Positions 63,239 to 64,000 of a stretch of 64,000 nt of DNA are shown here, in pieces. How positions within the stretch are numbered: the first letter of the stretch is position 1; every line of letters starts with the position of its first letter. The DNA comes from Microbulbifer taiwanensis (GTDB lineage: Bacteria; Pseudomonadota; Gammaproteobacteria; Pseudomonadales; Cellvibrionaceae): the NCBI RefSeq assembly GCF_014904815.1, contig NZ_JACZFR010000025.1, positions 1-64,000 of the forward strand, read 5' to 3'. Position numbers and translations under genes: made by a program. The notes beneath the pieces were generated by a model. The model saw only the letters and a program-made list of their open reading frames with translations, made no database searches and was not told the DNA's origin.

Positions 63239-64000
63239 TCAGCACTTGCTCGGCGACACCTTGGTGTGATCGTGCAGCTTCGGCGGCGTGACATTGCCGC
63301 CGTGCTGTCGCAGCCAATTGCAGGCGTTGATGATATCGCCGGCGAGGATATGCATGGTGTCCCGGTTCAGGTGCGGCCGCACCACCACCCGCAGTGTGTT
63401 GACCGATTCCGCATCCGGCGGCATCGAGTAGGCGGACAGCACCCAGCCGCGCTCGCGCACCTTGGCGGAAACGTCGTACTCGTTGAAATTGAGTCCCGGT
63501 TTCAGGGTCAGCGCCACCACCGGGATGCGCTGGGTCTTGTTCATGATGTCGAAGAAGCCGCTCTCCACCAGTTTACTTCGCAACCAGTTGGCGTTGTCCA
63601 CGGTGCGCTGCATCACGTCCCGGTAGCCGGAAAATCCCAGGCGCAGGAAGGCGTAGTACTGGTAGGCCACCGGCGCAGCATTGCGGCTGAAGTTCAGCGT
63701 GGAGGTGGGCATCTCGCCGCCCAGGTAATTGACGTAGAAGATCAGGTCCTCGCAAAACACCCGGTCGTCGCGGAAGATTATCCAGCCCAGTCCCGGCGGT
63801 ACCAGGCCGTACTTGTGTCCCGAGGCGTTGATGGACTGCACCCGCGGCAGGCGGAAATCCCACTCGTAGTCCGGGTAGAGAAAGGGATTGATAAAGCCGC
63901 CGGAGGCCGCGTCGATATGCAGCGGGATCGAGTGGCCGGTTTTCGCCTCGTAGTCGTCCAGCCACTTGTGGATAGCGTCGAAGTCATCGTCCTCGCCGGT
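63239..64000 (-). CDS. gadB: Glutamate decarboxylase (C-terminal part, cut by window end)
   Basis: 254 residues of the C-terminal part are visible; the frame is open at 64000. The pattern is that of PLP-dependent glutamate decarboxylases: HIDAASGGFINPFLYPDYEWDFRLPRVQSINASGHKYGL, where the last lysine carries PLP, then GWIIFRDDRVFCEDLIFYVNYLGGEMPTSTLNFSRNAAPVAYQYY. The C-terminal region has SAYSMPPDAESVNTLRVVVRPHLNRD. It makes GABA from glutamate, usually for acid resistance or GABA metabolism. It is convergent with gcvP. The C-terminal tail (about 15 residues after NWLRQHGG) differs from that of E. coli GadB. Confidence 0.93.
   Translation of the reverse strand, partial: TGEDDDFDAIHKWLDDYEAKTGHSIPLHIDAASGGFINPFLYPDYEWDFRLPRVQSINASGHKYGLVPPGLGWIIFRDDRVFCEDLIFYVNYLGGEMPTSTLNFSRNAAPVAYQYYAFLRLGFSGYRDVMQRTVDNANWLRSKLVESGFFDIMNKTQRIPVVALTLKPGLNFNEYDVSAKVRERGWVLSAYSMPPDAESVNTLRVVVRPHLNRDTMHILAGDIINACNWLRQHGGNVTPPKLHDHTKVSPSKC

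Noticed and set aside
1..64000. CRISPR arrays, tRNA/rRNA genes, prophage or full insertion sequences
   Set aside because: Reading through the gaps showed no regularly spaced repeats, no tRNA-like cloverleaf with CCA end and no transposase or integrase gene.

Overview
This is a 64 kb piece of a high-GC gammaproteobacterial chromosome. The order proA-nadD-rsfS-rlmH-mrdA-rodA-mltB-rlpA-dacA-ybeD-lipB-lipA is the classic gammaproteobacterial cell-shape and lipoate block. Three TonB-dependent receptors, a secreted ExeM-like nuclease, an M9 collagenase-like lipoprotein, a prolyl oligopeptidase and a pyrophosphate-type phosphofructokinase suggest a marine, polymer-degrading bacterium of the Microbulbifer/Cellvibrionales type. 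That placement is an inference from gene content, since there is no rRNA or tRNA gene in the window.

Layout. 1-3379: an STN-type TonB receptor (cut by the window start) divergent from an ECF sigma factor and its FecR-type anti-sigma regulator. 3397-8885: GNAT acetyltransferase, tag, a YciI protein, a TetR regulator with two candidate operators, a second TonB receptor closely similar to the first, and ppa. 9060-14123: a glutamine-synthetase-family enzyme, a secreted MsrA and a large secreted nuclease. 14190-17750: an AT-richer accessory island holding an AHH-nuclease toxin with an Imm11-type immunity gene, a reading frame split at a TA repeat, a GIY-YIG-like gene and a small unknown gene. 17850-24348: PPi-PFK, mpl, ubiX, a Rdx/SelW-like protein and an RND/MMPL exporter. 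24633-29356: a third TonB receptor and a collagenase-like lipoprotein, each preceded by the same AT-rich motif. 29476-32803: ppiC, a YpfJ-type metallopeptidase, a Lon N-domain protein and proA. 33043-43306: nadD to lipA, covering NAD, ribosome, cell-wall elongation and lipoate functions.

43439-52536 is the most unusual stretch. It has a 561-residue protein I cannot assign, a DUF3137-type membrane protein with a LemA protein, and then a large LRR-BRCT-LRR protein transcribed divergently from a HExxH/VWA protein (DUF2201 type) and a MoxR-type AAA+ ATPase. The last three look like one NTP-driven system of unknown function. 52829-54994 is a prolyl oligopeptidase lipoprotein. 54998-63209 is a LysR regulator divergent from glyA-sdaA-gcvT-gcvH-gcvP, a set able to turn glycine into serine and pyruvate, or into one-carbon units and ammonia. 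The window ends inside a glutamate decarboxylase gene.

The intergenic DNA is rich in palindromic repeat elements of several unrelated types (near 20.7, 24.5, 32.9, 34.6, 41.1 and 58.7 kb). Most minus-strand operons end in clear intrinsic terminators. I saw no tRNA, rRNA, CRISPR array, transposase or prophage.
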